A stretch of 64,000 nt of DNA from Streptomyces sp. NBC_00250. GTDB lineage: Bacteria > Actinomycetota > Actinomycetes > Streptomycetales > Streptomycetaceae. Position 1 is the first letter of the stretch, and each line of letters starts with the position of its first letter. A program made the translations under genes and the position numbers. The notes under the pieces are model-generated. The model saw only the letters and a list, made by a program, of their open reading frames with translations, was not told the DNA's origin and searched no databases. Location of the stretch: contig NZ_CP108088.1 in NCBI RefSeq assembly GCF_036192275.1, positions 3,411,501-3,475,500 of the forward strand. Direction: 5' to 3'. Below, piece by piece: positions 39,145 through 48,506 of the stretch.

Positions 39145-39888
39145 CTACGCCGCCCCCGCCGCCATCCCCGCCCCCACGATCCCCGCGTTGTTCTGGAGTT
39201 CCGCCGGGACGATCTCCGCGCGGATGCCCTCGATCAGCGGAAGGAACTTGTCCGCCTTCCGGCTCACCCCGCCGCCGATGATGAACAGCTCCGGCGAGAA
39301 CAGCATCTCCACGTGCGCGAGGTACTTCCGCAGGCGGCGCGTCGCCCAGTGTTCCCAGCTGAGGTCCTCGTCCTCCTTGGCCTTCGTCGACGCCCTGGTC
39401 TCGGCGTCGTGGCCCTTGAGCTCCAGGTGGCCGAGCTCCGTGTTCGGGACGAGGCGGCCGTCGACGAAGAGGGCCGAGCCGATGCCCGTGCCGAGGGTCA
39501 GCAGGATCACGGTGCCCTTGCGGCCGCGGCCCGCGCCGAAGGCCATCTCCGCGATTCCGGCCGCGTCGGCGTCGTTCAGGACGGTCACCGGGAGGCCGCC
39601 CAGGCGCTCGCTCAGCAGGGTGCCCGCGTCCACGCCGATCCATGATCTGTCGACGTTCGCCGCCGTACGGATGGTGGAGCCGGTGACCACCCCCGGGAAG
39701 GTCACCCCCACCGGTCCGGTCCAGCCGAAGTGCTCCACGACCTCCGCGACGCAGCCCGCCACACCGTCGGGTGTGGCGGGCTGCGGGGTCAGTACCTTGT
39801 GGCGCTCCTCGGTGAGCGCTCCGCGCTCCAGGTCCACGGGGGCGCCCTTGATGCCCGAGCCGCCGATGTCCACTCCGAAGACGTTCAT
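39145..39888 (-). CDS. ppgK: Polyphosphate glucokinase
   Basis: ROK-family kinase phosphorylating glucose with polyphosphate (and often ATP). The 247-residue protein opens with MNVFGVDIGGSGIKGAPVD, the phosphate-binding motif of PpgK. VGVTFPGVV, NDADAAGIAE (catalytic Asp), LLTLGTGIGSALFVDG and ELGHLELKGHDAE follow in order, and LFIIGGGVSRK near the end. I choose the ATG 39886-39888 by homologue start; a GTG three codons upstream also fits. It is followed upstream by ispH in the same direction, 30 nt away, but the two pathways are unrelated. Confidence 0.95.
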   Translation of the reverse strand: MNVFGVDIGGSGIKGAPVDLERGALTEERHKVLTPQPATPDGVAGCVAEVVEHFGWTGPVGVTFPGVVTGSTIRTAANVDRSWIGVDAGTLLSERLGGLPVTVLNDADAAGIAEMAFGAGRGRKGTVILLTLGTGIGSALFVDGRLVPNTELGHLELKGHDAETRASTKAKEDEDLSWEHWATRRLRKYLAHVEMLFSPELFIIGGGVSRKADKFLPLIEGIRAEIVPAELQNNAGIVGAGMAAGAA

Positions 39889-39918
39889 GGAACCCACGGT
39901 AAGGGCTTCCGTACGGAG

Positions 39919-40953
39919 TTACTCCTTGACCGCTGCCTTCTCCAGCAGCTTCGCCGCCTCGGCCCGCAGGTCCTTGTTGCGGAGCTCCTTGGGCAGCGAG
40001 AAGGTGAGGGACTCGTCGGCCGTCTTGACGATCTCCACGTCGGCGTAACCGCGCTCGGAGAGCCACTCCAGGACCTCCTGCACCAGGATGTCCGGGACGG
40101 AGGCGCCGGAGGAGAGGCCGACGCTGGTGACGCCCTCCAGCCAGGCCTCGTCGATCTCGCTGGCGAAGTCGACCAGGTAGGCGGCGGGGACGCCGGCCTG
40201 CTTGGCGACCTCGACCATGCGGATCGAGTTCGAGGAGTTCTTCGAGCCGACGACGATGACGAGCTCGGCCTGGCCGGCCAGCTCCTTGATCGCGATCTGG
40301 CGGTTCTGCGTGGCGTAGCAGATGTCGTCGGACGGCGGGGAGATCAGCTGCGGGAACTTCTCCTTCAGCGCGTCGACCGTCTCCATCGTCTCGTCGACCG
40401 AGAGCGTGGTCTGGGAGAGCCAGACGACGCGGGACGGGTCGCGGACCTCGATCTTGGCGACGTCGCCGGGGCCGTCGACCAGCTGGATGTGGTCGGGGGC
40501 CTCGCCGGAGGTGCCGATGACCTCCTCGTGGCCCTCGTGGCCGATGAGGAGGATGTCGAAGTCGTCGTTGGCGAAGCGGACGGCTTCCTTGTGGACCTTG
40601 GTGACCAGCGGGCAGGTGGCGTCGATGGTCGCGAGCCGGCCCTGGCGGGCCTCCTCGTGGACGGTCGGGGCGACACCGTGCGCGGAGAACATCACGATGT
40701 TGCCCGGCGGCACCTCGGTCGCCTGGTCGACGAAGATGGCGCCCTTCCGCTCCAGGGTCTGGACGACGTACTTGTTGTGGACGATCTCGTGCCGGACGTA
40801 GATCGGGGCGCCGTACTGCTCCAGGGCCTTCTCCACCGCGATCACGGCACGGTCCACGCCCGCGCAGTAGCCGCGGGGAGCGGCGAGCAGGACACGCTTC
40901 GGGCGGTTCGTCGCGGAGGCGGAATCGGGCGTCGACGCGGGCGTTGCAGTCAT
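39919..40953 (-). CDS. ispH: 4-hydroxy-3-methylbut-2-enyl diphosphate reductase
   Basis: Last enzyme of the non-mevalonate (MEP) isoprenoid pathway, a [4Fe-4S] reductase forming IPP and DMAPP. 344 residues. The three cluster cysteines are seen in [27 protein letters not shown] and [29 protein letters not shown] and the [10 protein letters not shown] substrate segment are also intact. I place the start at the ATG 40951-40953; an ATG three codons upstream is the alternative. A very long open frame upstream is antisense to the neighbouring permease and not real. It diverges from the APC permease. Confidence 0.97.
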   Translation of the reverse strand: MTATPASTPDSASATNRPKRVLLAAPRGYCAGVDRAVIAVEKALEQYGAPIYVRHEIVHNKYVVQTLERKGAIFVDQATEVPPGNIVMFSAHGVAPTVHEEARQGRLATIDATCPLVTKVHKEAVRFANDDFDILLIGHEGHEEVIGTSGEAPDHIQLVDGPGDVAKIEVRDPSRVVWLSQTTLSVDETMETVDALKEKFPQLISPPSDDICYATQNRQIAIKELAGQAELVIVVGSKNSSNSIRMVEVAKQAGVPAAYLVDFASEIDEAWLEGVTSVGLSSGASVPDILVQEVLEWLSERGYADVEIVKTADESLTFSLPKELRNKDLRAEAAKLLEKAAVKE

Positions 40954-41016
40954 GCGTCCCATCGTAAGGCCGCGTCGGTGAGCGGTTTGATCGGTGCCGT
41001 GGCCGAAAATGTGGCC

Positions 41017-42387
41017 ATGGCCGAGGAATCGCAGGTGGCGGCGCACGGGGAAGACGCGGAACACACGGGACTCCGACGGAACCTCGGGTTCCGAGACCTG
41101 GTCGTCTACGGACTGCTCTTCATCGCCCCCATGGCGCCCGTCGGCGTCTTCGGCACGCTCGACGCGAAGTCCGGCGGCGCGGTCGCACTCGTGTACGTCG
41201 TGGCCACGGTCGCCATGGCGTTCACGGCGTTCAGTTACGCGCAGATGGTGCGGGTCGCTCCGCAGGCCGGCTCCGTCTTCACGTACGCGCGCAAGGGTCT
41301 CGGCGAAGGCCCGGGATTCATCGCCGGCTGGATGGCGATGCTCGACTACCTGCTGATCCCGGCCGTCGCCTATCTCTTCGCCGGCATCGCGATGGAGGCG
41401 CTGGTCCCGGAGGTGGACCGGTGGGTGTGGACCGGGATCGCCGTCGTCGTCACGACCCTGCTCAACCTCTGGGGCGTACGGGCGGCCGCCCGGGTCGGCT
41501 TCGCGGTGCTCGCGATGGAGATCGTCGTGCTGCTCGTCTTCGTCGTCTCCGCGATCGTGGCGCTCGCCCAGGACGGGGCTCGGCGCGACTGGTGGTCGCC
41601 GCTCACCGGTGACGCCTCGTTCTCGCTGACCGCCGTCATCGGCGCGGTGTCCGTGGCCGTCCTGTCCTACCTGGGCTTCGACGCGATCGCCTCCTTCGCG
41701 GAGGAGGTCACCGGCGGTTCGGCGAAGGTGGCGCGGGCGCTGTTGTTCTGCCTGGCCCTCGCGGGCGTCCTGTTCATCGCGCAGACCTGGCTGGTCTCGC
41801 TGCTCGAACCGGTCTCCTCGGCCGAGCTCGCGGCCGACCCGGGGAAGCAGGGTTCGGCCTTCTACGACGCCGTCGAGAGTGCGGTCGGCGGCTGGCTGCA
41901 CGACCTCGTGGCCGTCTCGAAGGCGATCGGCGCGGCCTTCGCGGCGCTCGCGGGCCAGGCGGCCGGTAGTCGGCTGCTGTTCGCGATGGGCCGCGAGCGG
42001 CGGCTGCCGCACGTGCTCGCCCGGACCGACTCGGGCGTCCCGCGGGTGGCGCTCCTGGTGTCGGCGACGGTGACGATGATCGCGGCGGTGTGGGCGGCCC
42101 GGCGGGACGACGGCCTCGACCACCTGGTGTCGGTGGTCGACGTGGGCGCCCTGACGGCCTTCGTCCTGCTGCACGCGAGCGTGGTGGGCTGGTTCGTGGT
42201 GCAGCGGGCGGAGGGGCCGCCGCACTGGTTGAGGCATGTCCTGCTGCCCGTGGTCGGGGCCGCGATCCTGATCGCGGTCATCGTGGAGGCCTCGGTGGCG
42301 GCGCAGGTGGTGGGCGTGGTGTGGCTGGGCGTGGGCCTGATCGTCCTGGCGGTGCAGGGGACGACGCGGACGCCCGCGGGGCGCTGA
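41017..42387 (+). CDS. APC-family amino acid permease
   Basis: A 12-helix secondary transporter of 456 residues. The N-terminal [20 protein letters not shown] and helix 1 [10 protein letters not shown] (the unwound GxG-like substrate region), followed by [20 protein letters not shown], and [16 protein letters not shown] in helix 6, are APC-superfamily signatures. Substrate unknown; it resembles putative amino acid or putrescine permeases. Start chosen at ATG 41017; in-frame GTGs at 40999 and 41011 are alternatives. It is followed by a minisatellite and xseA. Confidence 0.9.
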   Translation: MAEESQVAAHGEDAEHTGLRRNLGFRDLVVYGLLFIAPMAPVGVFGTLDAKSGGAVALVYVVATVAMAFTAFSYAQMVRVAPQAGSVFTYARKGLGEGPGFIAGWMAMLDYLLIPAVAYLFAGIAMEALVPEVDRWVWTGIAVVVTTLLNLWGVRAAARVGFAVLAMEIVVLLVFVVSAIVALAQDGARRDWWSPLTGDASFSLTAVIGAVSVAVLSYLGFDAIASFAEEVTGGSAKVARALLFCLALAGVLFIAQTWLVSLLEPVSSAELAADPGKQGSAFYDAVESAVGGWLHDLVAVSKAIGAAFAALAGQAAGSRLLFAMGRERRLPHVLARTDSGVPRVALLVSATVTMIAAVWAARRDDGLDHLVSVVDVGALTAFVLLHASVVGWFVVQRAEGPPHWLRHVLLPVVGAAILIAVIVEASVAAQVVGVVWLGVGLIVLAVQGTTRTPAGR

Positions 42388-42403
42388 GGTCGCCGTGGCG
42401 GGC

Positions 42404-42523
42404 GCGCCCGGTCCGACGTCGGGCGGGGCGCCCGGCCCGGCATCGCGCGGAGCGCCCGGCCCGGCATCGCGCGGGCGCCCGGCCCCGGCATCGCGCGAGC
42501 GCCCGGTCCTGCGTCCCGCGCGG
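42404..42523 (+). repeat. 24-nt minisatellite between the APC permease and xseA
   Basis: Three good units starting GCGCCCGGCCCGGCATCGCG at 42428, 42452 and 42475 (24, 23 and 24 nt), with degenerate copies before (from about 42407) and after (42499-42523). The array occupies nearly all of the 173-nt gap. Confidence 0.8.
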
Positions 42524-42560
42524 TCCTGACGTTGTCGTACCGCGCGGTTACGCTCGGTCC

Positions 42561-43784
42561 ATGGCTCTGACTACGTCCGCCGAAGCACCGCTTCCCGTCG
42601 GTGAGGTCTCCCGACTGATCGGGGGGTGGATCGACCGGCTCGGGGCGATCTGGGTCGAGGGGCAGATCACGCAGCTGTCCCGGCGCCCCGGCGCCGGGGT
42701 CGTCTTCCTGACGCTGCGGGATCCCTCGTACGACATCTCCATCGGCGTCACCTGCTACCGGCAGGTCTTCGACGCCGTCGCGGACATCGTGTCCGAGGGT
42801 GCCCGGGTCGTCGTCCGGGCGAAGCCCGAGTGGTACGCCCCGCGCGGGCAGCTGTCGCTGCGGGCGGCGGAGATCAAGCCGGTCGGGATCGGCGAGCTGC
42901 TCGCCCGCCTGGAGCAGCTGAAGCGGAGCCTGGCGGCCGAGGGGCTCTTCGCGCTCGACCGGAAGAGGCCGCTGCCGTTCCTGCCGCACCGGATCGGGCT
43001 CGTCTGCGGCCGCGCGTCGGCGGCGGAGCGGGACGTCCTGGAGAACGCGCGCCGGCGCTGGCCCGCCGTCGCCTTCGAGGTGCGGAACGTGGCGGTGCAG
43101 GGCGTGAAGGCCGTTCCGCAGGTCGTCCAGGCGGTCAAGGAGCTCGACGCCCACGAGGACGTCGACGTGATCATCGTGGCCCGGGGCGGCGGCAGCGTCG
43201 AGGACCTGCTGCCGTTCTCGGACGAGCAGCTGGTCCGGGCCGTCGCCGAGTGCCGTACGCCGGTGGTCTCGGCCATCGGGCACGAACCGGACTCGCCCCT
43301 GCTCGACCTGGTGGCGGACCTGCGCGCCTCGACGCCGACGGACGCGGCCAAGAAGGTCGTCCCGGACGTCGGCGAGGAGCTGGACCGGGTGCGCGGCCTG
43401 CGGGACCGGGCCCTGCGGACCGTACGGGGCCTCCTCGACCGGGAGGAGCGCGGCCTCGCGCACACGCTCGCCCGGCCCGTCATGGAGCATCCGCAGCGCA
43501 TGGTCGAGGTCCGCGAGGACGAGCTCGTGGCGCTGCTGGCCCGCAGCCGGCGGGTCCTCGGGCACCTCCTGGACCGGGCGGACTCCGAGCTGTCGCACAC
43601 GCGGGCGCGGGTCCGGGCGCTGTCGCCCGCCGCGACGATGGAGCGGGGGTACGCGGTGCTCCAGCGGTCGGACGGGACCGTGGTCCGCTCCCCGGAGGAG
43701 GTCGCGGAGGGCGAGGAGCTGCGGGCCCGGGTCGCGGAGGGCGAGTTCGCGGTGCGGCGCGTGGCCGACGCGGACCGGGCCTGA
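42561..43784 (+). CDS. xseA: Exodeoxyribonuclease VII large subunit
   Basis: Catalytic subunit of the ATP-independent single-strand exonuclease. 407 residues. An N-terminal OB fold (about 10-105; [20 protein letters not shown] and [13 protein letters not shown]) is followed by the nuclease domain with [34 protein letters not shown] and [20 protein letters not shown], which hold the conserved Asp/His residues. A long coiled coil then binds XseB, and the tail [13 protein letters not shown] closes the protein. ATG at 42561. It is 64 nt upstream of xseB. Confidence 0.97.
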   Translation: MALTTSAEAPLPVGEVSRLIGGWIDRLGAIWVEGQITQLSRRPGAGVVFLTLRDPSYDISIGVTCYRQVFDAVADIVSEGARVVVRAKPEWYAPRGQLSLRAAEIKPVGIGELLARLEQLKRSLAAEGLFALDRKRPLPFLPHRIGLVCGRASAAERDVLENARRRWPAVAFEVRNVAVQGVKAVPQVVQAVKELDAHEDVDVIIVARGGGSVEDLLPFSDEQLVRAVAECRTPVVSAIGHEPDSPLLDLVADLRASTPTDAAKKVVPDVGEELDRVRGLRDRALRTVRGLLDREERGLAHTLARPVMEHPQRMVEVREDELVALLARSRRVLGHLLDRADSELSHTRARVRALSPAATMERGYAVLQRSDGTVVRSPEEVAEGEELRARVAEGEFAVRRVADADRA

Positions 43785-43848
43785 GTACGGCGCCGGCAGG
43801 GCGCGTCGAGAGAGAACAGAGAACCGGACACGGAGGGTGGAGCAGCAC

Positions 43849-44109
43849 ATGGCAGCGGGAACGAGTACGGGTACGGACGAGGCGGCGCTCGGGTACGAGC
43901 AGGCGCGGGACGAGCTGATCGAGGTCGTCCGGCGGCTCGAAGCGGGCGGGACGTCCCTGGAGGAGTCCCTCGCGCTCTGGGAGCGTGGTGAGGAGCTGGC
44001 GAAGGTCTGCCGGCGGCGGCTGGAGGGCGCGCGGGCCCGGCTCGACGCCTCGCTCGCGGCGGAGCGCGCCGCGGAGGAGGAGGCGGAGACGGAGGGCGGG
44101 GACGCGTAG
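43849..44109 (+). CDS. xseB: Exodeoxyribonuclease VII small subunit
   Basis: 86-residue helical partner that wraps the XseA coiled coil. LGYEQARDELIEVVRRLEAG and LEESLALWERGEELAKVCRR are the family pattern. I prefer the ATG 43849 because the GGAGGG Shine-Dalgarno abuts the upstream GTG (43837) too closely. The C-terminus is Glu-rich. Its gene follows xseA, as is usual. Confidence 0.95.
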   Translation: MAAGTSTGTDEAALGYEQARDELIEVVRRLEAGGTSLEESLALWERGEELAKVCRRRLEGARARLDASLAAERAAEEEAETEGGDA

Positions 44110-44161
44110 CGCCCCGCATGTAGACTTCCAAGTGAAGCGGATCACTATCCGGATGGATTAG

Positions 44162-44191
44162 TTGAAGTTTCACCAATCATCGGCGTACTGT
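44162..44191 (+). promoter_or_regulatory. Candidate promoter of the nitroreductase-fold gene
   Basis: TTGAAG (44162-44167) and TACTGT (44186-44191) with an 18-nt spacer fit a principal-sigma promoter about 60 nt upstream of the ATG. The surrounding 44120-44190 is A/T-rich and contains AGTGAAG and GTTTCACC half-sites that could bind a regulator. Confidence 0.45.
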
Positions 44192-44252
44192 CGAGGACAT
44201 CGCTTGAAGCCCTACGAGCGACCCCCCTTTTGCAGTCCGGAAGGTACGCAGC

Positions 44253-44843
44253 ATGTCTCTCGCCCTTGACGCCGCCGCTCAGGATCTCCTTTTCCGTGAG
44301 GCCCGCACCGCCAACACGTTCACCGACGAGCCGGTGACCGACGAGCAGGTCCAGGCGATCTACGACCTGGTGAAGTACGGCCCGACCGCCTTCAACCAGA
44401 CCCCGCTGCGCATCACCCTGGTCCGCTCCCCCGAGGCCCGTGAGCGCCTGGTCAAGCACATGGCCGAGGGCAACCAGCCCAAGACCGCCGCTGCCCCGCT
44501 CGTCGCGATCCTCTCCGCCGACAACGAGTTCCACGAGGAGCTCCCGGCCCTGCTTCCGCACTTCCCGCAGGCCAAGGACATGTTCTTCGCCGAGCGCCCG
44601 GTCCGCGAGCAGTCCGCCGTCCTGAACGCCGCCCTCCAGGCCGCGTACTTCATCGTGGGCGTCCGCGCCGCCGGCCTGGCCGCGGGCCCGATGACCGGTC
44701 TGGACTTCGCCGGCCTCCAGAAGGAGTTCCTGGACGCCGACCACACCCCGCTGATGGTCGTCAACATCGGCAAGCCGGGCGAGGACGCCTGGTTCCCGCG
44801 TTCCCCGCGCCTCGCCTACGACGAGGTCGTCACCACCGTCTGA
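44253..44843 (+). CDS. Malonic semialdehyde reductase-like nitroreductase-family protein (RutE/HadB type)
   Basis: FMN-dependent reductase of 196 residues. LFREARTANTFTDEPVTDEQ, YDLVKYGPTAFNQTPLR and AEGNQPKTAAAPLVAILSAD match the HadB/RutE subgroup of the nitroreductase family, which reduces malonic semialdehyde in pyrimidine catabolism in E. coli. No other Rut genes are here, so the substrate is uncertain. ATG 44253 with GGAAGG. The gene ends in a strong terminator. Confidence 0.9.
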   Translation: MSLALDAAAQDLLFREARTANTFTDEPVTDEQVQAIYDLVKYGPTAFNQTPLRITLVRSPEARERLVKHMAEGNQPKTAAAPLVAILSADNEFHEELPALLPHFPQAKDMFFAERPVREQSAVLNAALQAAYFIVGVRAAGLAAGPMTGLDFAGLQKEFLDADHTPLMVVNIGKPGEDAWFPRSPRLAYDEVVTTV

Positions 44844-44866
44844 GTGGGATGACGTAGAGAACACAC

Positions 44867-44903
44867 GGAAAGGCCCCGCACTCCCTGAGTGCGGGGCCTT
44901 TCC
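44867..44903. terminator. Terminator after the nitroreductase-fold gene
   Basis: A perfect 17-bp stem (44867-44883 with 44887-44903) and a CCT loop, 23 nt downstream of the stop. It lies between convergent genes; the minus-strand partner also has a repeat array on its 3' side. Confidence 0.9.
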
Positions 44904-44922
44904 CGTACGCCGTCGTCCGCGC

Positions 44923-45002
44923 CCGGACCTTCTTCGACGCGGACCTACTTCGACGCGGACTTTCTTCGGCTCGGACCTTCTTCGGCTCAGACCTTCTTCG
45001 AC
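44923..45002 (-). repeat. 16-nt tandem array (5 units) straddling the DUF4245 stop codon
   Basis: On the minus strand five contiguous 16-nt units occupy 44987-45002, 44971-44986, 44955-44970, 44939-44954 and 44923-44938. The first, GTCGAAGAAGGTCTGA, encodes the final residues (S)KKV and the TGA stop; the others are GCCGAAGAAGGTCCGA, GCCGAAAAAGTCCGC-type and two GTCGAAG variants, each with one to three changes. The unit is not a multiple of 3. Confidence 0.92.
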
Positions 45003-45520
45003 TGGAGCGAGCCCACCATCTCGGCGAGCCGCTCGAACGAGGCCGTGCCGGTCACCACCGTCGTCGCCCCGCCGTCCGTCCGGACGAGCGCGTCGTACTT
45101 CGGGCCCTCCCAGCGCTGCCAGACCCGGCCCGCCACCGTCTCGGTCTTCCCGGTGTTCTTCGCCCGGTGGGTGACGTCCGGCACGAAGGTGCCCGCCGCC
45201 GCCGTCGACTGGTGGATCGCCACGTACTGGGTGTCCGGCGAGAGGAAACCGAGCTGCCAGGCATTGGCGTTCTCGCGCTTGTACGAGACGACCGTCGCCT
45301 TCCAGCCCTCGCCCAGGCCCTCGGGGGCCAGCACCGGATACGGTGCCGCCCGCTGAGCCGTCAGGAGCTCGACCCGGTAGTCCTTCGCCTTGACCGGATC
45401 CGCGCTCTCATCGTGCGGGATGAAGAGATACATCACTCCCGCGGCGACCAAGATCACCCCGAGGGACTGGAACATCCCGCGTACCGTCTGCCTGCCTCGC
45501 ATACCTGCCACGCGCACCAT
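44987..45520 (-). CDS. DUF4245 membrane-anchored protein
   Basis: A 177-residue protein with a short basic N-terminus, one membrane helix ([20 protein letters not shown], about 15-34) and an extracellular domain beginning [15 protein letters not shown]. The pattern [20 protein letters not shown] and [15 protein letters not shown] is typical of DUF4245 in actinobacteria; function unknown. The ATG at 45518-45520 is used; a second ATG six codons on (MRGRQ) is equally possible. It diverges from glpX. Its stop lies in a 16-nt repeat array. Confidence 0.87.
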   Translation of the reverse strand: MVRVAGMRGRQTVRGMFQSLGVILVAAGVMYLFIPHDESADPVKAKDYRVELLTAQRAAPYPVLAPEGLGEGWKATVVSYKRENANAWQLGFLSPDTQYVAIHQSTAAAGTFVPDVTHRAKNTGKTETVAGRVWQRWEGPKYDALVRTDGGATTVVTGTASFERLAEMVGSLQSKKV

Positions 45521-45637
45521 GGTCGCATCAAGGGTCCGTGCTCATACGTGGGCCCCTCTGCTCATTTTGTCGACGTACCGATAGAGTCGCATCACCCTCC
45601 CTTATCCGGCCGTCGCCGTACAGAAAGGTGCGTTCCG

Positions 45638-46672
45638 ATGACCGAGCAGCAGAATCTGCCGCCCGAGCTCGTGGTTTCCCCCGAGGCTCCCGACCGCAAC
45701 CTCGCCCTTGAGCTGGTCCGCGTCACCGAGGCCGCTGCCATGGCCGCCGGCCGCTGGGTCGGCCGCGGCGACAAGATCGGCGCGGACGGCGCGGCGGTCA
45801 ACGCGATGCGGACCCTGATCTCCACCGTCTCGATGAACGGCGTGGTCGTCATCGGCGAGGGCGAGAAGGACGAAGCCCCGATGCTCTTCAACGGCGAGCG
45901 GGTCGGCGACGGCACCGGCGCCGAGGTCGACATCGCCGTCGACCCGATCGACGGCACCACGCTCAACGCCAAGGGCATGCCCAACGCGATCGCCGTCCTG
46001 GCCGCCGCGGACCGCGGCACCATGTTCGATCCGTCCGCGGTCTTCTACATGGACAAGCTGGTCACCGGCCCCGAGGCCGCCGACTTCGTCGACATCAACG
46101 CCCCCGTCTCGGTCAACATCCGCCGGGTCGCCAAGGCGAAGAACTCCTCGCCCGAGGACATCACGGTCGTCATCCTGGACCGCCCCCGTCACGAGGGCAT
46201 CGTCAAGGAGATCCGCGAGACCGGCGCCCGGATCAAGTTCATCTCGGACGGCGACGTCGCCGGTTCGATCATGGCCGTCCGCGAGGGCACCGGCGTCGAC
46301 ATGCTCATGGGCATCGGCGGCACCCCCGAGGGCATCATCTCCGCGTGCGCCATCAAGTGCCTCGGCGGCGTGATCCAGGGCAAGCTGTGGCCGAAGGACG
46401 ACGCCGAGCGCCAGAAGGCCCTCGACGCGGGCCACGACCTGGACCGGGTGCTCTCCACGAACGACCTGGTCGCCGGGGACAACGTCTTCTTCGTCGCGAC
46501 CGGCATCACCGACGGCGAGCTGCTGCGCGGGGTGCGCTACCGCGCCGAGACGGCGACCACGCAGTCGCTCGTCATGCGCTCGAAGTCCGGCACGATCCGC
46601 CAGATCGACTCCACGCACCGGCTCTCGAAGCTGCGCGCGTACAGCAAGATCGACTTCGATCGCGCCAACTGA
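45638..46672 (+). CDS. glpX: Class II fructose-1,6-bisphosphatase
   Basis: Gluconeogenic phosphatase releasing phosphate from fructose-1,6-bisphosphate; 344 residues. The metal and substrate motifs are intact: [44 protein letters not shown] (Asp-Pro-Ile-Asp-Gly), [12 protein letters not shown] and [23 protein letters not shown] 45638 with GAAAGG. In Streptomyces this is the main FBPase. The gene is followed by a clear terminator shared with the convergent WhiB-like gene. Confidence 0.97.
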   Translation: MTEQQNLPPELVVSPEAPDRNLALELVRVTEAAAMAAGRWVGRGDKIGADGAAVNAMRTLISTVSMNGVVVIGEGEKDEAPMLFNGERVGDGTGAEVDIAVDPIDGTTLNAKGMPNAIAVLAAADRGTMFDPSAVFYMDKLVTGPEAADFVDINAPVSVNIRRVAKAKNSSPEDITVVILDRPRHEGIVKEIRETGARIKFISDGDVAGSIMAVREGTGVDMLMGIGGTPEGIISACAIKCLGGVIQGKLWPKDDAERQKALDAGHDLDRVLSTNDLVAGDNVFFVATGITDGELLRGVRYRAETATTQSLVMRSKSGTIRQIDSTHRLSKLRAYSKIDFDRAN

Positions 46673-46698
46673 GTCCACACGGCCGGGACAGGACGAAG

Positions 46699-46731
46699 AG
46701 GGGCGCCCCCATGTGCGGTGGGGGCGCCCCT
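46699..46731. terminator. Bidirectional terminator for glpX and the WhiB-like gene
   Basis: AGGGGCGCCCCC (46699-46710) pairs perfectly with 46720-46731 across a 9-nt loop; 26 nt after the glpX stop, and TTC follows on the plus strand. Confidence 0.8.
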
Positions 46732-46793
46732 TCCCGTACGGAACGACGGACGTGTCCGCGCTCCCGTCAGGCCGCCGAGGCCGTCCGGTCCCG

Positions 46794-47165
46794 TCAGCCC
46801 GCCTGGGCGATCCGGTCGGTCGCGGCCGCCTTCCTCAGCTCCACCTCGCGCCGTCGGCGCCGGGCCAGGGCCACGCGGCGCTCCGCCGCCGTGAGCCCGC
46901 CCCACACCCCGTACGGCTCGGGCTGGAGCAGCGCGTGCTCCCGGCACTCGACCATCACGGGACAGCGTCCGCAGACCCGCTTGGCCGCCGCCTCACGCGC
47001 GAGCCGCGCGGCGGTCGGCTCCTTGGACGGGGCGAAGAACAGCCCGGCTTCGTCCCGGCGGCACACCGCCTCCGCATGCCAAGGACCGGCCTCGTCCTCC
47101 CGGGCAGGGGCGCGCTGAGGGGGCACGGCGGCGACCTGGAGGGGCTGATGCGGCAGTTGCAGCAC
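46794..47165 (-). CDS. WhiB-like iron-sulfur transcription factor
   Basis: 123-residue [4Fe-4S] regulator. The four cysteines are Cys35, Cys65, Cys68 and Cys74 (AVCRRDEAGLFF; KRVCGRCPVMVECREHAL), then the turn GVWGG (86-90) and the basic DNA-contact tail RRVALARRRRREVELRKAAA. The N-terminal 30 residues are Pro/Ala-rich. The GTG at 47163-47165 follows GGAGTAG. In S. coelicolor a WhiB-like gene (wblI, from memory) also adjoins glpX, so orthology is plausible but unproved. Confidence 0.93.
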   Translation of the reverse strand: MLQLPHQPLQVAAVPPQRAPAREDEAGPWHAEAVCRRDEAGLFFAPSKEPTAARLAREAAAKRVCGRCPVMVECREHALLQPEPYGVWGGLTAAERRVALARRRRREVELRKAAATDRIAQAG

Positions 47166-47314
47166 GGTCTACTCCTGACGACGGCTTCGCGAGCGAGCGG
47201 CGATGCACCAGCCCTACCCGCTGTGCGCGCGCCTATGCACTGCGTGCCGCGCCGTTCCGCTCTGCGGATACCCGAGGGCGAATTCCGGTCAACGGCGGCT
47301 CCGGTGTCCGGTCG

Positions 47315-48031
47315 TCAGCCGAGGTGCTTGCGCAGCTTGTCCTGGAGATCGGTGATCCACTTGCCGCGCTTGGGCCTCGCCTCGACGTTCCCGAAGACCG
47401 AGTAGCCGTTGATGACGACGACCGGGGCCTGCGGGTCGACGCCCTCCAGGGTCACGACCTCGAAGTTGCCGAAGATCCCGCTGCCGCTGCCGCGCAGGCT
47501 GATGTTCTCCGGGACGCGCACCTCCACGTTGCCGAAGATCGACGTGGCGTTGATGGTGGTCAGGCGCTGGGTGAAGATCGCCTCGGTCAGGTCGATCTCG
47601 ATGTTCCCGAAGAGCGCGAACGCGTTCGTCCGGCGGCTCACCCGCCAACGTCCCTTGCGGGTGGTGCTGGAGAAGATCGCGACCAGGTTGTCCGCGGGGC
47701 CGTCGGTCTCCTCCGGGCCGTACCCGTAGTCCGGCGCGGTCTCCTGGTGGGGCCGGGCGCCGGGCAGGTCGCGGACGATCGGCTCCAGCTCCCCGACGGT
47801 CTTCGCCCGGTACACCGCGTCGATCCGGTCCGAGTGCTCCTCGGCGTCGAGCCGCCCCTCCGCCAGGGCGTCCCTGAGGATGTCCGCGATCCGGTCCCGG
47901 TCCGCGTCCGAGGCGCGCAACGAGCCCTGGGGGTCGGCGAAGACGGTCTCCGCGGGGGCGGGCTCGGCGGGTGCGGCCTGCCGCTGCGGCTGCGGCTGCT
48001 TTTCGGGTTCGGGCTTCTTTTCGAGGTCCAC
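47315..48031 (-). CDS. DUF1707 protein with LiaF-like C-terminal domain
   Basis: A 238-residue cytoplasmic protein. The N-terminal 35 residues are Pro/Gln/Glu-rich. DUF1707 follows (about 36-90): LRASDADRDRIADILRDALA, EGRLDAEEHSDRIDAVYRAK, TVGELEPIVRDLP. The C-terminal beta-rich part, with the repeated ALFGNIEIDL, SIFGNVEVRVP, GIFGNFEVV and SVFGNVEAR strands, resembles the LiaF/cell-wall-active-antibiotic response domain. Membrane helices are absent. GTG start at 48029-48031. A role in envelope-stress sensing is inference from domain similarity. Confidence 0.85.
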   Translation of the reverse strand: MDLEKKPEPEKQPQPQRQAAPAEPAPAETVFADPQGSLRASDADRDRIADILRDALAEGRLDAEEHSDRIDAVYRAKTVGELEPIVRDLPGARPHQETAPDYGYGPEETDGPADNLVAIFSSTTRKGRWRVSRRTNAFALFGNIEIDLTEAIFTQRLTTINATSIFGNVEVRVPENISLRGSGSGIFGNFEVVTLEGVDPQAPVVVINGYSVFGNVEARPKRGKWITDLQDKLRKHLG

Positions 48032-48169
48032 GGAGCCAGCCTAGCGAAACGCGATAGATCGCGACCAGGGGGCGGGGCCGCGACCTGTGGACGACATCTC
48101 GAACCCGTGGGCGGAAATGGCGGGTTGAAGGCGCTCCGGAACCCGCCCGGCTCCGCGCGCCCCACCGGC

Positions 48170-48303
48170 CGGAGCCGGGAATCCGGTCGCCGCGTCCGCC
48201 CGCAGGGACCGGGAATCCGGTCGCCGAGTCCGCCCGCCCGGTGATCGGGGAGCCGTCGCCGAGTCCGCCCGGTGACCGGGGAGCCGTCACCGAGTCCGCC
48301 GTA
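48170..48303 (+). repeat. 30-34-nt imperfect tandem array upstream of the class I fumarase gene
   Basis: Four imperfect units beginning near 48173, 48207, 48240 and 48273 share CGGGAATCCGGTCGCCG or CGGGGAGCCGTCGCCGAG followed by TCCGCCCG. The first two are closer to one another, as are the last two, suggesting stepwise duplication. Confidence 0.65.
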
Positions 48304-48402
48304 CGTCGCCGTTCCGGGCGAAGCCGTACCCGCCCGACAGCCACGGTGCCGTAGGCCCGGGTCCGTGGGAAACACGCCACTCCGGCACGGTCCCGGTTCC
48401 AA

Positions 48403-48448
48403 GTGAGCCTTACCTCACAGGACCGGGCACGCGCCCGCGTTCTACGCT
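48403..48448 (+). promoter_or_regulatory. Inverted repeat and promoter of the class I fumarase gene
   Basis: GTGAG (48403-48407) and CTCAC (48414-48418) flank CCTTAC; the site would overlap or sit just upstream of the -35 region of a promoter with -10 TACGCT (48443-48448). It resembles a Rex half-site pair, but the spacing is wrong for Rex, so the regulator is unknown. Confidence 0.45.
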
Positions 48449-48506
48449 GGAGGGCGCACGGCCAACGGAGGCGGTGCGCCGTCTTGCCGAGTGAGGAATG
48501 GCCCCC

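Larger units (their letters stand above)
48032..48506. other. 475-nt divergent control region with minisatellite
   Basis: Gap between the DUF1707 gene and class I fumarase. The central 48170-48303 is a repeat array (listed separately). The right part holds the inverted repeat at 48403-48418 and a TACGCT -10 candidate (48443-48448). No gene is supported. Confidence 0.5.

Noticed and set aside
39919..42237. 772-codon leftward ispH-containing frame
   Set aside because: The extension upstream of 40953 is antisense to the APC permease and has no coding character; ispH homologues start near 40953.
48402..48419. Rex redox-operator before the class I fumarase
   Set aside because: The TGTGA and TCAC halves are 8 nt apart instead of 6 and one outer base does not match.
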